This document shows, piece after piece, positions 1 through 12,098 of a stretch of 64,000 bases of DNA. The translations under genes were made by a program, and so were the position numbers. Below the pieces are notes generated by a model. The model did not search any database. It was not told the origin of the DNA and saw only the letters and a list, made by a program, of their open reading frames with translations. The DNA is from Sarcocystis neurona (Eukaryota > Apicomplexa > Conoidasida > Eucoccidiorida > Sarcocystidae), in contig KL647309.1 in NCBI GenBank assembly GCA_000727475.1, positions 875,820 through 939,819 on the forward strand, read 5' to 3'. Positions within the stretch are counted from its first letter, which is position 1, and the number at the start of each line of letters is the position of its first letter.

Positions 1-623
1 GGAAGACTTTCTGCTACGACCTTTACACAACAAGAACGGAGCTGAGATAATGAAACCATAGGGAAGAGCAGCTATTCGCTGTGAAACAAAAAAGCGTGAG
101 AAATGAAAAAAAGAGTGATGCTTGCAGGTGTGTGAAAAACGCCGCAATAGCATGCTACGTCCGACGCTCCCTCTGATCCCTGCACTGCTGCCACTCGCAG
201 AAAATGTACGGGTGGTTGTGGAAGTATATAACTCAGAAGGAGAAGGGAAAAGAAGTAGAAGGAAAACAAAACATTTACAGAACCAAAACTGCAACCGTCG
301 CGGACAGAGGACATTGCCAAGTTGCGTAGCTGGGGAATCAGCGCGACACACTATCACCTTCTGGCAGCCGGGTGCTGCGCCGCAGATCGTACAAAGACAG
401 TGCAGCTGCGACCCTGCTGCAGAGGCAGAAGAAATGTCCATTGGCAACGACGACAGGGGAAGGCAAACGCGAAAATTCAAGGAAAGAAGAAGATTTACAT
501 GGTGGTGCAGCTGCCATACTGTCTTGGGGGAAGTGAGAGGCGGGGGTAAACGACAAAACCTTTCTCTGTGCGGGATGGTGAGCAGAGGAGCGCGCCATCC
601 ACTTCAAACGGGCAGTAACGTGT

Positions 624-783
624 AAGGATAGTACGACTACAAGTTCGTCTGAGGCACAGTCTCCTCTCTGCGCAATGGCGCCAATCAAGTTTTCATAGTG
701 TACAGAGGAAGTATGACTGGAACTTCGTCTCAGACACAGCCTGCCCTCTGCGCAGTGGCACCAAGCAAGTCTTCTGTGTACAA
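624..783. repeat. Two-copy degenerate tandem duplication, period about 80 bases
   Basis: The stretch around CTCTGCGCAATGGCGCCAA near 665-684 recurs as CTCTGCGCAGTGGCACCAA near 745-764. Both copies have matching ACTTCGTCT/AGTTCGTCT and ACACAGYCT blocks upstream and GTGTACA downstream. The two copies differ at many positions, so the duplication is not recent. Confidence 0.75.
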
Positions 784-1574
784 AAGAACAAGGGTAGGGA
801 TCCGGGAATGGCCTCCACAGGAATGCAGTAACTAATGCTCTACATGCCAGCGTGTAACCGGGGCCCAAATGTTTCCACCGTGCTCCTCGCGCAAAATGTG
901 AAAAAGTCTGCATCTGGTTCTCTTGCCTCCAAGCAAGAGCACTTGTCTCGTGATCGTGTGTAAGGGAGGACGCAAACAAGGCTTGCCGGACGGCGCGCGT
1001 CGCATACTCTGGGTCTCAAAGAAATCTGATGTCTTTTTCTAGTTTGGTGGAGAGTATTCGGCAGCCAAGCGGCTAAGGACAGATGCAACAGTTGGGCACA
1101 CTTCAGACGATGTGCAGGACATCGTGATTTTTGGACGTCAAAAGGAAAACTCCGCGACAGTGCGCACACACACACGGCTTGGGAGAAACCGGCAGTCCAG
1201 GGGCACGTGTGGCTGCGGGGGCAGAACACACTCTCTATACGGTAAACGTGAGGATCTGCAACGCAGACGAGGAGCGAATGGACTGAATTGCCTATCTATT
1301 TGCCCAGGGCGCATCGACGTCTTTGACGGGTGGGGAACGGGACAGAAGGGAATCAAGATAGGAAACGACTCAAAATCAGAGGATCACTTCTCCCGTCGTG
1401 TTTTCTGGCGCAACTCTAACTAATCTCCTCCTCGATATAGATTGAGGCGAAAAGGCGGTAAATAGTGGAGAACAGATAGCAACGTATAAGACATCAGCGG
1501 GAAAGAGTACCGGCGTGTGCGTAGTGGTGGATGGAAAGAAAAAGAGGGGACCGCCAGCTAGCTAAGAGATTGCC

Positions 1575-1588
1575 GGTGTGCGTACACC
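1575..1588. promoter_or_regulatory. Palindrome copy GGTGTGCGTACACC (one mismatch)
   Basis: This is the leftmost member of the palindrome family with consensus GGTGTACGTACACC. It lies about 1.6 kb upstream of the CCDC43-like start codon. A regulatory function is an inference from recurrence only. Confidence 0.4.
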
Positions 1589-3175
1589 CCAGTTAGTTTG
1601 ATGGGACGGCTCGTGACTTTTCTGGGAGAGTACGGCACACGCATCGTTCTCCAGGCCGCAAAGGACAGGGCAAAGAAGATTTGAGGAATCTTTTTCAAAC
1701 TCGTTTTCCCCGTGACCTTCAGAGGGACACACAAGGGGACTTCCACACGGAAGAAAATCGTGTGTAGTACGGGTCAGAGCAGGCATGCGCAACAGCCGAC
1801 GTCCGAAACTTGTACTCGAACTACCGCAAGCCAAGACAGACCTACTATATACCCAAGCGAGGTTGTGTAAATAAATACTTATGTACACAGAAGTGTAGGT
1901 AGATATATGCAACAAGAGTTCTGCGTATTCATACACACATCCGTGCGTACGAGCACGGGGAGGTGGCCGACAGTGTCTCGCACTGCACACTAAGAAATGC
2001 CGGCCGCCAAGGGCATCCGAGACGGCGCATGCGAGGAGGATTGACTAAAGCGCCGAACGTGCTGTGCAGAGCCGGGCAAAATAAAACTCGAGGAGAGACT
2101 GTTCGTTCATTGAGGGCTACCGCGTGATTCTTTGGACGAATTTAAGCTATTGACAGGTGACCTCCTGTAAAAGCTTTTTCATTGTTTTAAACAGGAGAGC
2201 CGTTTTCCTCGGCGTACTTTGTCGGCGGCCACTTCATTTTTTCGGAGGCATGCGTGACCCACATTTTACTTTGCGGTACTCCTATCGAGATCATGCCGTA
2301 AAGGCTCTCCCAATTTGCTGTTTCCAGACAAGTGCAGCGTTACTGTAAGGAAAAGGATGTTGTTTTGTTGAAAGCGAGGCCCGTTTGGTGCGTCTCTCTC
2401 AAGTTCAGCATGCGGCCGGCAGTTGGCCTTCGCTCGCGCACATTAACGTTGCGACAGGAGCTACCTTTATGGAGGAGTAATTGCAACCGATGCATTCAAT
2501 CTGCAAACCTTGAGAAATCTCCTGGGCATCCGGCCTGATAATTCTTCGTACCGCTCATAACGTGACCAGCCCCAACCCGTCCGACGCGCAGGAGAGTACA
2601 TACACGCCTGCAACTACACATTTATCTATCAATGCCCTAGTAAGTAACAGTGTGCCTTTCTCTGATTAGTACCGCTGCCGTCATCCACTACTCTGTGAAG
2701 CTGGCTGAAATAGCGTGTCACTACGTGGCCACAACGGCACCCATGGATCCAAGATAGAGCCTTGTAGGCGTTTACAAGATACGGTTTGACTTTTGCGCCG
2801 CTGCGGAAGTGTGCTCCACTATAGCTTTTTTTCCAGTTGTTCTGCCCTGGAAGAATTCCTAGCGGACCAGCTACGTCTTCTGCATCGTGGAGAATTGTTG
2901 TAATAAAAAAAAAAAAGCTTTTTCAACAGCTGCCGAAGATCCACGTCGAGTTGGTGCTCTTGTGGTGGAATTCCGCGCACACACGTGAATACACTTGTAG
3001 TATACGCGTAAGCATACAAACTTTTGACGTCACCGAAGATATTTGCGTACAATCGGCTGTCTGCTTCGAGTAAAAACGGAAGTATGCCCACATCTGTAAT
3101 GCACGCGTCTTGTTCGAACGGCAAACGAAGTGAAAAGGAGGGATTCTCCCAGAGGCAGGATACAAAACACAAATC

Positions 3176-3257
3176 ATGTTCTCCGGTAGCCCCGCCTTCG
3201 AAACTTATCTCTGCGAGCAGCTGGAGAAGCTCAAGCTCGACACGGACATCTTCAAAG
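3176..3257 (+). CDS. CCDC43: CCDC43-like exon 1 (start codon exon)
   Basis: The exon encodes 27 residues from ATG (MFSGSPAFETYLCEQLEKLK to DIFK) plus the first base of an Asp codon completed in exon 2. The donor is AAAG|GTGCGG. The junction residue gives IFKDYVVGIL, matching the family pattern VFGDYIKGIL. Confidence 0.8.
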
Positions 3258-3610
3258 GTGCGGTGCTGTCTAATTGCCACACTCCAGATCCTGGAGGTCT
3301 AGTGTTACACATTTGTGTATTTCTTGATTCGCGTATTTTTTCTCCATAGTGTCTCCTACATGTATCAATTGATGAGCGTTTTTTGTGTTTCTACAGGATT
3401 TACGTAGAGTCGCACTCAACAGACACTCTATCTGTGTCTTTCTTCTTCTGTACCGCATATATATACATACGGACAAGATACATATCAATATATGTATCTA
3501 TATATATACCCGCAGCTAGATCTAGAGAACGCAGAAACGAGCAGAGTTACGCATACGTATAAACACAAATGCGTATATACACATATATGTATGTGTCAAT
3601 AGCGTATATT

Positions 3611-3645
<35 letters not shown>

Positions 3646-6600
3646 GTATATAGCGGTATACGCCCTGATCTCCTGGTGCACCGCCATGTGCATAATGAGC
3701 ACACGTGTGCAAACGTGTCTCTCTCCTGTGCAAGATGTGCACAGTTTCTGCGTCAAGTTCCCCCACTTTCCCGCTTCTTCACACTTTTACCTGTTTATAT
3801 ATATATATATATATATTCCGCTGCAACTCTGTTCTTTCGCTCTCCCTCTCTCGTGTCATCTTATTTGCTTGCGACTGAAGAGTAGATCGACCAAAATGCG
3901 GGTCGTCCTATCTACCCGATTTTGTGGTTCCGCGTCATCCGTTGCATTCTCCTGGCGGCGGTTCATGGAAGAAAACTACGTCTACCCGCCCAATAAATGC
4001 ATTTCTCTTTCCTTCTTCGTGTAGATATATGGGTCACTGACTACGTACGTATATGTGGAAATACTTCTCTACCCTTTGTGTGTACTCTCGCAGTACGTAG
4101 ACGTAACTATTTGTCTAATACGTGTGTATATATATAGGTGCAGTACATAGACGTACCTGTTTGTCTACAATGTGTCTAATTGCTGATACGATATACATGG
4201 GCATATGTGTAGTATGCGTGTAGACGTTGACAACGTGTATGTGCAAAATATGTATATGTACATGTGTATGTGTATAAATTATACATATGTATATACATAT
4301 ATATGCGTACGCGTAGAAGATCTACTCTTGTGTGCGTGTAGTATGTTCTGAGTGTGTAGGCTCTCTCTTTCTCATCTCCCTCTGTCTCTCTCTACGTATA
4401 TGCATATATAATAGATACATACTTGTGTACGTGTACACTACCTATGTAGACATATATATACGGCCTTCACGTCGTGTGTATTTCTTTTTGTAGATATCGG
4501 CAGACACCGCGTTACGGCGGCCCTGGCGGAATAAGTGGAGCCTTGGCTGCGTTGTAGAAGTTCTGAAAACGACACGTGTTGCTGCTCGTATTTTCTGTGA
4601 CGCCTGCAATACCTCTGAATGTCTCGGTTTCTCCTTCTCCTGTTTTCCGGCCTTTCTAGTTTACCTTTCCGGCTCTTTTTGATCTCCTATCATCGCGCAT
4701 GCTTTTTTCGTGTCTTCTTCCTCTCTATTCTCTGTCTCTTCGCTCTTTACTCTGCGCAGGCGCTTACCGGGCGATATGTCCTGGTACGCGCCGAGCCATA
4801 TTTCTTCTTTAAAGGACTTTTCTGCTGTGTACAAGTGAAGTATTATTTCTGGTCTGTTATTTGCCTTTTGCTCCTTTCTCCTGCGTTACCGCCTCTGTCT
4901 TCTTTTCTTGCACGTCTGCTCCTTCGGTCACACCTTACAACCATAAAAACTACTACACAAACATATGTACGCCCTTTCGCCTATACTCGCACGTCACTGG
5001 CATATGAGTCTATCCGTCTCTTATCAAATATACATCTGCATACGTATTTATATATATATATATGTATATAAGCGCACGTATATGCTTATATGTATATATG
5101 TGTACTGTACATGTGCATATATATGTATATATGTGGGTTATATATACATACCCCCTTCTGTCTCTTGCTCTCTCAATGCACATCTTTGTGTATCTGCCCG
5201 TCTCTCTCTGTACATATATATGTGGAAGTATGCAAAGCTATTGCTGAGGAAATGTACGCTTCCATATATGAAGATGGATAAGTACATGTGCCCTTGTTTA
5301 CTTTCCCTTCCTCTCTCTTTGTTCACTGAATCGCGAGGCGGTGTGTGTGCGGTCCCGCACTTCTTTTACTCTGCAGATGTGGAACAAATTTACCAGCAAG
5401 TACTATATCTGGCAACTCGTGCACGTCTGAATATTGACAAAGGCACTGTCTTTTCTTTCCGGACACTGTGGATGGGCGATATGCTGTGTGCGTGTCTTTG
5501 CTTTTCTCTCGTGCACTCCTCGTTCACGTGAGTGGAGGGGCTTCCCGCTGCTGTGTTCTTTATTCTGCCGTCGATACTTGCCTTTTCTGCTTTTTCTCGT
5601 CCCTGTCTGGCTTTCGTTTTCCTGTGTTTTCGGCAGACTACGTGGTGGGTATTTTGCAAGACGAGACGGCATCGGCTGCAGAGAAGGAGAAGACAGTGAG
5701 CGAGAGTTTGCTGCTTGCGGTGTGTGAGGGAGAAGAGGAAGAGGCCGCTGCTGCTGCAGTTGCTGCTGTTGCTGCTGCGTGCGTCGAAAAGTGGGAAGCC
5801 GACTATCAGGAGTTTCTCTCTTCCAGAAGAGCAGAACGGGCTGTTGGTGCTGCCTCTTCGACTTTTCGCCGCCCTGGTGCTGCTGGTGCTTCTCCGGCGG
5901 CAGCGACATCCGCGTCAGCAGCAGCAGCAGGAGAAGAAAAGGCGCACGCTGCAGCAGGCGGACGGAAAGGAAGAGGAGGAGCGGCAGCAAACTCCTCTGC
6001 TCTCGACCAGAGTGTGAAGCAGGTAGACAGCTGCGACTGCGGGAGGCGCACATCCATCTGCAGCAGCAGGGTGACGGGGACGCCCGTACTCGACAACAGA
6101 GAAGAGAAAAAGCAGAATAAGAAGGAGAAAAGGAAGAGGAGTATGGGTGTGCGTGGGGGAAGTGTCGTCAGCAGGGGTTTGCATGCAGATATAAAAGAAG
6201 AAAAAGAAGAACTTTGTTGTCGCCGGGACATGTCCACTGGGGAATTAAGAATAAGAAGAGAGGGAAGACTTTTTCTCTCTTGTAGCAGGAGACGCAGAGA
6301 CAGCCCGTTGTATATTTTGTACCCACTAAGAGCCTCAATTTTTCGGATGAATCGAAGAAGAAAAACTGGAGAAGAAGGAGAAGCAGGAGGAGAACACGCG
6401 TTTCCCTCTTTTCCCAAGTCTCCGGCAAAATTACACAAAAATTGCCGCAGTTTCGTCGAATGCAATGCGCATGCGTTTGAAGACTTCTACCATTTCTGTG
6501 TATACATACAGAAATAGTGAACACATATATATTATATATATATGTGTAGTGGTGTACACATAAATATATATGTATTTATTATACAGAGTAGCTTGTGTGT

Positions 6601-9600
6601 TTACGATGTTATGGAGATGTGCAGAAGTATGGATACGTATCCGTCAGGGGGGACTGTGTCAGTATAAATTTACTTCGGCAGCGTTGCCGTTCATCGATGA
6701 GAAGGAGATTTTGTAGGAGGGAGTGACTGATGGTGAAGGACCTGCTGGTACTTCTGTTGCTGTTGTTGCAGCTGTTGGTCTGGCTGCTGCTGCAGTTGCC
6801 GTGGTCGTCTTTGAATTATTATTTTGGTGTTGTTCTCGCCGTCTTTTCCTCTCGTCGACCCGCATCTGTTATGTCTGTTCCATTGTGCTGCTGTTGTGTT
6901 GCTGACACTCCCCTGGTGCTGCTCCTGCTGCTGCTGCTGGCCATCTGCCGCAGAGGCTGATCGAAGAATTTGCCTGGCAGATAGATGAGACGGTCGACTT
7001 TGATGAGGACAGCGGCGCCCTGCAGCTGCAGCAGAGCGGCAAAAAAAAGGCTGTCGATGACGAAGACGCAGCTGTTTCACACTTGTGGAAGAATGAAAAC
7101 CGCGCCCGAGTGAGTTGTCCCCTCTCTATCTTTTTTTCTATTTCTTTCTCTCTCTTCCGCGTCCCTTACATGGACGTTTCCGCTCTTCTTTTCTGCGGTT
7201 GTTCTGGTGAGTGGTGTCTCGCCTCGCTTTTCGTCCGACGTTGGGGTGAGTGGCCTTCGACTTCTTCTTCAGCGTCACCGTCAAAAGCAATTTTCTTCTT
7301 CGTCGCGTTCCCTTCTCTGTCTCTCTTCTTCTTAATATTTGACTGTCTGGGTCGAAGTTCCTCCTTCTTCTTTCCTGGTCGTCGCTTCTCCTTCTCCACC
7401 GCTCGTCTTCTTCTTCCTCCTCTTTGTTGCAATTCTGTCGTCGAGGAGGACGCGCTCCCGGCCTGCGCCTCCTGCCGTCTGCAGACGGTTGCTGCTGTTG
7501 ATTCCCTTCACAGACTGCGCTTCGGCGACCTACCTTTACCTTTCTAATTGTATATCTTGGCGCCTGCACGCGTATACATGCATATATATATATATGTGCA
7601 CAGGTAGATAGATTTGTCTACGCGTATATATGTGTATATGCATATACATATATATATATATATACATGCGTATATGTATATATGCGTATGTGTGTGTGTC
7701 TGCATGCATACGAGCACGAATGTACGTATGTACGTGTTCTGATGTGTGTTCGGGTTTGTGTATATTTGTGTCTATGTCTCCGTGGGCGTGTGTCTGTGTG
7801 TGTCGATGTGCGTCTCTCTCTTTCTTTTTCTCTTTCTCTCTCTGTCTCTCTCTCAAAAGATATATATGTATATATGTGTGTGTATATATATAAATATATA
7901 TGTAGCTGAATATAGTAGAAACTTGAATTTACGTTTCATTCGTATCTGTACGTAGAGAGGTCTCTTCTCTCACGTGTGTGTGTGTGTGTGAAGCGCCGTA
8001 AGAAACATCTCTAGGAGCCATATGTGTGTGTATATATATATATGTATGTATAGGGGTGTGCACGTGCAGGTACATGCAAATGCAACGAATATGTTTGTTT
8101 CTCTCACTTGACGCAGCGATGATGAAAAGGTCGTATTTTCCTGTCTACCTCTTCTTCTCTTCAACATTTCGAGTATCTCCATGCAAATGCATGGGTACAT
8201 ATATATATATATATACATATATATATCTGAGTGTTTGTGTGTGTCTGTGTGTGTGTGTGTGTGTCTACTGCGGCTTCAGGTGCAGGCTGCGCAGCAGCTG
8301 CAGCGACAGCTAGCGAAAGCCCAACATGAGGAGTAAGTGGACTTTCTTTTTCCGGAGTAGAACAAGGTTTCTTTTCCAAGAGGGACGTATTCCCTCGTTT
8401 TTTAGCACGAAAGGATGTGTCTCTGTTTGTCAGTCCATCTCTTCGTCCGTCTGCTTGTCTTTCTTCTTCTAGCGGTACGGCATCACAAATCACCTGCGTG
8501 CATGTTATGTGTGTGTGAGCAAACGACGAAGCCTTTTTTTCGGTCAGCACTGTGAGGCGCGAGGAAGTTAAAATATGTACGCACATACATATTCACAGGT
8601 GACAAAATTTTGTCATACACACGCACATTATATACATGCATACATCCTGATGTTCGCATATATATATATATATATATATCTATGGAGGTGTTGTGTGTAG
8701 GTGTCTGCATACAGGGGATACAGAGAGCAAGAGAAAAAGGCGTACACATACGTATGCAGCTCTTTATAAGTTGTTCTTCACACACATGGACACGTGTACA
8801 TATTGATGTATATACATATATATATAGACGTGTTGTGTGCGCGTCTATATACAGAGAGAGAAAGAGACAGAGAGAGAGAGGGAAATACTTCTGCAGAGGA
8901 ACGGTCGGCCTGTGTGGGCTGTGTGTGTCACTGCGGCGTGTGGCAGTACGTGAACTCTCCCCGCATTACCCCTCGGCCGTCATCCACAAGGCGAGCAGAT
9001 ATTTTCTTCTTGCAGGACTTTCCACAGTTTCCTTCCACAGATACAACTTTCCAGCCGTATCTCTCTCTCCGTCTTCTGGTCCTACTCTCTCTCTATATAT
9101 ATATATACATATATACATATATATCCATACGCGTGCGTTGTTGTGGCGGGCCTGAGTTATGTTCAACATATATATACACATGTGTATCCATATATATAGA
9201 GATACACAGAGAGAGAGGGATGGGCAGCTATAGATAGATATTGGCGAATGGGTTTATAGATGTAGATGCAGACTCGTGAGAGGTGCACGTCTCTGCGCGT
9301 CTGTTTGTCTCTCTTCTTCTACGTTTTCTCTTTCGCTTCATACACGTGAACATAGATTCAACATATGCTTGTAGGTGGTGCATTGCCTATGCTGACAGTA
9401 AACGCATGTATTACGTACACGTGCGTCTGGGCGTGTTTGTGTGAGCCGTCCAGCTTCTGTAGAGACGCAGTATCAAGACAAGGACGTCTTTGTGTATATG
9501 CCGCTTCACTGCGACACCCTGGTGCTGCAAGCCAGGAAAAGCTGGCCGTTATGCCGTGCTCATACAGATCTTTAAACGTGACTGTCGACCTGCACGTGCT

Positions 9601-9642
9601 GCACATATATAGAATGTGTACACCCATTTATATATAATATAT

Positions 9643-9680
<38 letters not shown>

Positions 9681-10782
9681 TAAGTGGCGCCGTAGGTGTA
9701 TCTTGGGGGCTGGTAAACGCGTGAGGTCTACACGCTGAATCGTACGTGTTAACACTGAAGGACACCGTGGCTCAAAAATTTGTACTCACGTCATACGGAT
9801 GAATTTTGTTAGTCTTATAGGCTTGCACAGATGTAGACAGATAGGTGGATATATATAGATATGCGTGACGAGTGTGTGTTCATCTGTGAAAGTCGAAGTA
9901 TTTGTTTGCATACACGTGCGTCGGTCGGCTGCCTCCTAGCCACGTTGACATTCCTTTACACGACTGCTCGCACACGTTCCCAAGTTTCTGTGTGTGCGTT
10001 GCTGTATCTGTACGTGGGTAAGGAATGTATATACCTATGTGTATACATTACATATATATCTATGTATGTATGTATACGGCCGCGAAAGTACATGCATCTA
10101 TATATATATATATGCATGGAGTTCGCTTCCGACGTCTTTTTCTGCAGAGAAAGGGCTGCAGAGGCAGAGAAAAGGACCGATATAAGAGACGCGCTTCTGT
10201 AGCAGCGCCAGTCATACCGTCTTGCATCTGGTTGTGTGTTCCTGCGTATGTACGTGCTTTCTTCAATTCTACACGAGCTAGCGGGTTGCATGTGTCTCAT
10301 GCGCCTGTCTTCGCGAGACGAAGAAGTAGAGAGCTGTAGAAGATTTATTTGATGACAGCTGTGGGTCCGCTGCGCGAGGTGACCTCTGCTCGAGTCCACG
10401 CAAAGATGTCGCGCATGCAGGAAGTTGATTTTCCTTCGTGTCGAAATAAACTGATGTAGTCACCAAATCTCGTGTGTGCAGCTGTCGTGAGCTGCGGGCA
10501 GGGCTAGGGGTGCAGTCCGGCAAGGAAAAAGAAGACGAGAACGAGAGAGAAATCGCAAGAGATCCTGCAGCAGTAGCAGCAGCAGGAGCCTTCGCAGCGT
10601 GGAGTAGTGGTTCTGCAGCTAGAGCACCTTGTTGCGAGGGCATGTGTATGTGGGGCGTCACTGTGTGTGTGACTGTCGGCAGAGAAATGAAGAAGAGAGC
10701 GGAACAGAAAAAGCAAGAACTTCTAAAGAAGGAGAAAGAAAAGGTCCGCGTCTCTAAAAAGGAAAGACGCACCGGTCGCTAG
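3176..10782 (+). CDS. CCDC43: CCDC43-like protein, five exons, 258 residues
   Basis: The gene is assembled from exons 3176-3257, 5637-6022, 6954-7109, 8280-8332 and 10683-10782. These sum to 777 bases with phase kept at every junction. The product matches the layout of the coiled-coil domain-containing protein 43 family: an N-terminal helical domain (LDTDIFK joined to DYVVGILQDE, then VEKWEADYQE), an acidic middle (LIEEFAWQIDETVDFDEDSG, then LWKNENRAR) and a Lys/Glu-rich coiled-coil tail ending KKERRTGR. The human protein is about 224 residues; this one is longer because of an Ala-rich insert in exon 2. The cellular role of the family is poorly known. The assignment rests on motif order, not on a database search. 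Introns are 0.9-2.4 kb and full of TA and GT microsatellites. Start choice: the ATG at 3176 immediately precedes the conserved N-terminal helix. Confidence 0.8.
3430..5290. repeat. TA/CT microsatellites inside CCDC43-like intron 1
   Basis: Repeated (TA)n, TATATG and (CT)n arrays alternate with T/C-rich unique sequence. Open frames here translate to Tyr/Ile or Leu/Phe strings and are not credible proteins. No exon is needed between exons 1 and 2, since the protein motif reads straight across. Confidence 0.8.
5637..6022 (+). CDS. CCDC43: CCDC43-like exon 2
   Basis: The acceptor is TTTTCGGCAG before 5637 and the donor CAG|GTAGAC after 6022. The first third carries the conserved helical domain (DYVVGILQDE, then KWEADYQE). 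The last two thirds are Ala/Gly/Arg-rich and built on GCA/CAG-type repeats, a homopolymeric amino-acid insertion typical of Eimeria proteins. The exact 3' end is less certain because the low-complexity part stays open in three frames. Confidence 0.75.
6954..7109 (+). CDS. CCDC43: CCDC43-like exon 3
   Basis: The exon is 52 codons, phase 0 at both ends. The acceptor is CTGCCGCAG and the donor CGA|GTGAGT, a near-consensus site. It encodes RLIEEFAWQIDETVDFDEDS, then KKKAVDDEDAAVSHLWKNEN. This corresponds to the family segment with an acidic stretch followed by a FKNTNVEEV-like motif. Confidence 0.85.
7560..9700. repeat. TA, GT and GA microsatellites in CCDC43-like introns 3 and 4
   Basis: Arrays of (TA)n, (GT)n and (GA)n occur at about 7580-7720, 7790-7900, 8030-8260, 8655-8685, 8810-8880, 9090-9240 and 9635-9680. 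The 53-base exon 4 at 8280 sits between them. No further exon was recognised. Confidence 0.75.
8280..8332 (+). CDS. CCDC43: CCDC43-like exon 4
   Basis: This short exon runs from acceptor GGCTTCAG to donor GA|GTAAGT and encodes VQAAQQLQRQLAKAQHE plus two bases of a Glu codon. Using the AG three codons in would drop only V-Q. It starts the charged coiled coil. Confidence 0.8.
10148..10202 (+). CDS. Possible alternative terminal exon of the CCDC43-like gene
   Basis: The acceptor TTTTTCTGCAG is followed by one base and then 17 in-phase codons (ERAAEAEKRTDIRDALL) ending in TAG. The phase is compatible with the exon 4 donor, as with the real exon 5. Use of it would replace the Lys-rich tail with a shorter charged tail. 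It may equally be a chance match. RNA reads are needed to tell. Confidence 0.25.
10683..10782 (+). CDS. CCDC43: CCDC43-like exon 5 (terminal, stop TAG)
   Basis: The acceptor is ACTGTCGGCAG. One base completes the Glu codon from exon 4, then comes EMKKRAEQKKQELLKKEKEK and a Lys/Arg-rich end KKERRTGR before TAG. The basic coiled-coil terminus is the best conserved part of the family after the N-terminal domain. Confidence 0.85.
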
Positions 10783-11215
10783 CGTCTCGACTTCGCACTC
10801 GTTTTGTTCTCTCTCTGTTTCTCCTCCCTTCCTCTCTTTTTTTCTCTCTGCGGGTCACCTCTCTGTGCAGTAGCGCCTATACGGACGTAGGATATTGTCG
10901 GGTAAGGAGGACACGCGTTTGGTTTAGAAAGTAGGCGCGGCTACTGCGGCCGGTGCTGTCTTTCTCTCGAAACTGCTGCCGCATTCTGGTGTACACTTAG
11001 AGTCCACAGCCGCTCCTTGTCCTCGCCAGACACGTGGGTGCGGGCGGGCGTGCACCCTTGCGTCCTCAATATATTTGTATATTCTATACAGATCTGTCGA
11101 TTTGCAGCTGCAGGTTTTAACCTGCGGAAATAGAGGGAACCGCGGCACACGGTGAGAGTGTGCTGCTGAAAAAAACGCTTTTTCTCTTCCCTGCGTGAAG
11201 ATGATGTTTCGGTGT

Positions 11216-12043
11216 GGTGTACGTACGCCACACGGGACGTCTCTGTTCCACGTGTGTTAAGACGGTGTATGTACACCTCCTTGCCCTGCCTGCGTGAAAC
11301 GCGTGTGGGTGTGGATGTAGACTTCTTTTTTCGTCTCCAGTAGTTTTCACTGTGATGGGTGCGGCACATTTTCACCCCCGCTTTTTTACTTTTTTACCGC
11401 TTTACTGTCGATACGTACGCGACCTGCGCCCCCTGTGTGTGCGGCGCATTGCTCCTTTCTGCATTCGTCGGTGTGCGTTCTTCGCCGCTTCTCTCTTAAA
11501 GAACAGGGTGATACCGTTCGGTCCCTGCCCCCGTTGTGTGTCTTTTTGTGACTGCGGTGTACGTACACTCCGTTGCTGTTGAGACTCACCACACGTCTCT
11601 CCGTATTGCGACGCGGCTGTAGGTTGCAATCCAGCATTTCACGTCTACACTGTAGTTTCTCTTTCTTATCTGGGGTGTACGTACACCGGGTGGCCGCTGT
11701 ACTTGCAGAGCCTTCGCTTTCCGTCTTTGCTGCATTATCTCTGCACTATTTGGAAACGTCGATCTACTTCGTTTTCGCCTCTCGTTCACTCGTTTAGTTG
11801 AAGGAACTCGCAAGGTTTCTGTTTTGTGGACGTGTACACAATGTGGTCTGTTACGTGCATATACCTAGATGTTTACCTTCGAAAAGACCGCTCCACAAGG
11901 ACGCTTCGTGCTTGTCGTCACACACGTCTGAGTCCTCCCCGTCTGCGGTGTACGTACACCGCAGGTGGTCGTGGCACCTCATTGAAACCAACTGAATTTT
12001 CAGGAACTTGTAGGAAAGAAGAAACGTACGGTGTACGTACACT
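11216..12043. promoter_or_regulatory. Cluster of six GGTGTACGTACACC palindromes
   Basis: Copies lie at 11216-11229 (GGTGTACGTACGCC), 11264-11277 (GGTGTATGTACACC), 11556-11569 (last base T), 11674-11687 (perfect), 11947-11960 (perfect, extended to the 20-base palindrome TGCGGTGTACGTACACCGCA) and 12030-12043 (last base T). This density is far above chance for a 14-base word. A transcription-factor site, a cruciform or a mobile-element remnant are all possible. The function is unknown. Confidence 0.55.
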
Positions 12044-12098
12044 GCAGGTGGTCGTGGCACTGGCACCTTACTAAAATCAGTTGAATTTTCAGCAACTT
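11947..12098. repeat. 83-base tandem duplication containing the palindrome
   Basis: Copy 1 (11947 to about 12013) and copy 2 (12030 to about 12098) share the palindrome, then GCAGGTGGTCGTGGCAC, then a CTGAATTTTCAGGAACTTG/TTGAATTTTCAGCAACTTG block. Copy 2 has a small insertion (a second TGGCAC). Confidence 0.8.

Larger units (their letters stand above)
1..3175. other. Upstream region of the CCDC43-like gene
   Basis: No exon could be supported here. The stretch has balanced composition, without the CAG/CTG or TA arrays that dominate the rest of the window. It holds one 80-base tandem duplication (about 624-783) and one copy of the dispersed palindrome (1575-1588). Open frames of 60-210 codons exist on both strands but show no recognisable motif and no convincing splice context. 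The promoter and 5' UTR of the gene starting at 3176 must lie in its right-hand part; no TATA-like or initiator element can be singled out. Confidence 0.5.

Noticed and set aside
7560..7910. Tyr/Ile/Cys-rich 'membrane proteins' such as [14 protein letters not shown]
   Set aside because: Direct readings of TA/TATG microsatellites; the same pattern recurs throughout the window wherever such arrays occur.
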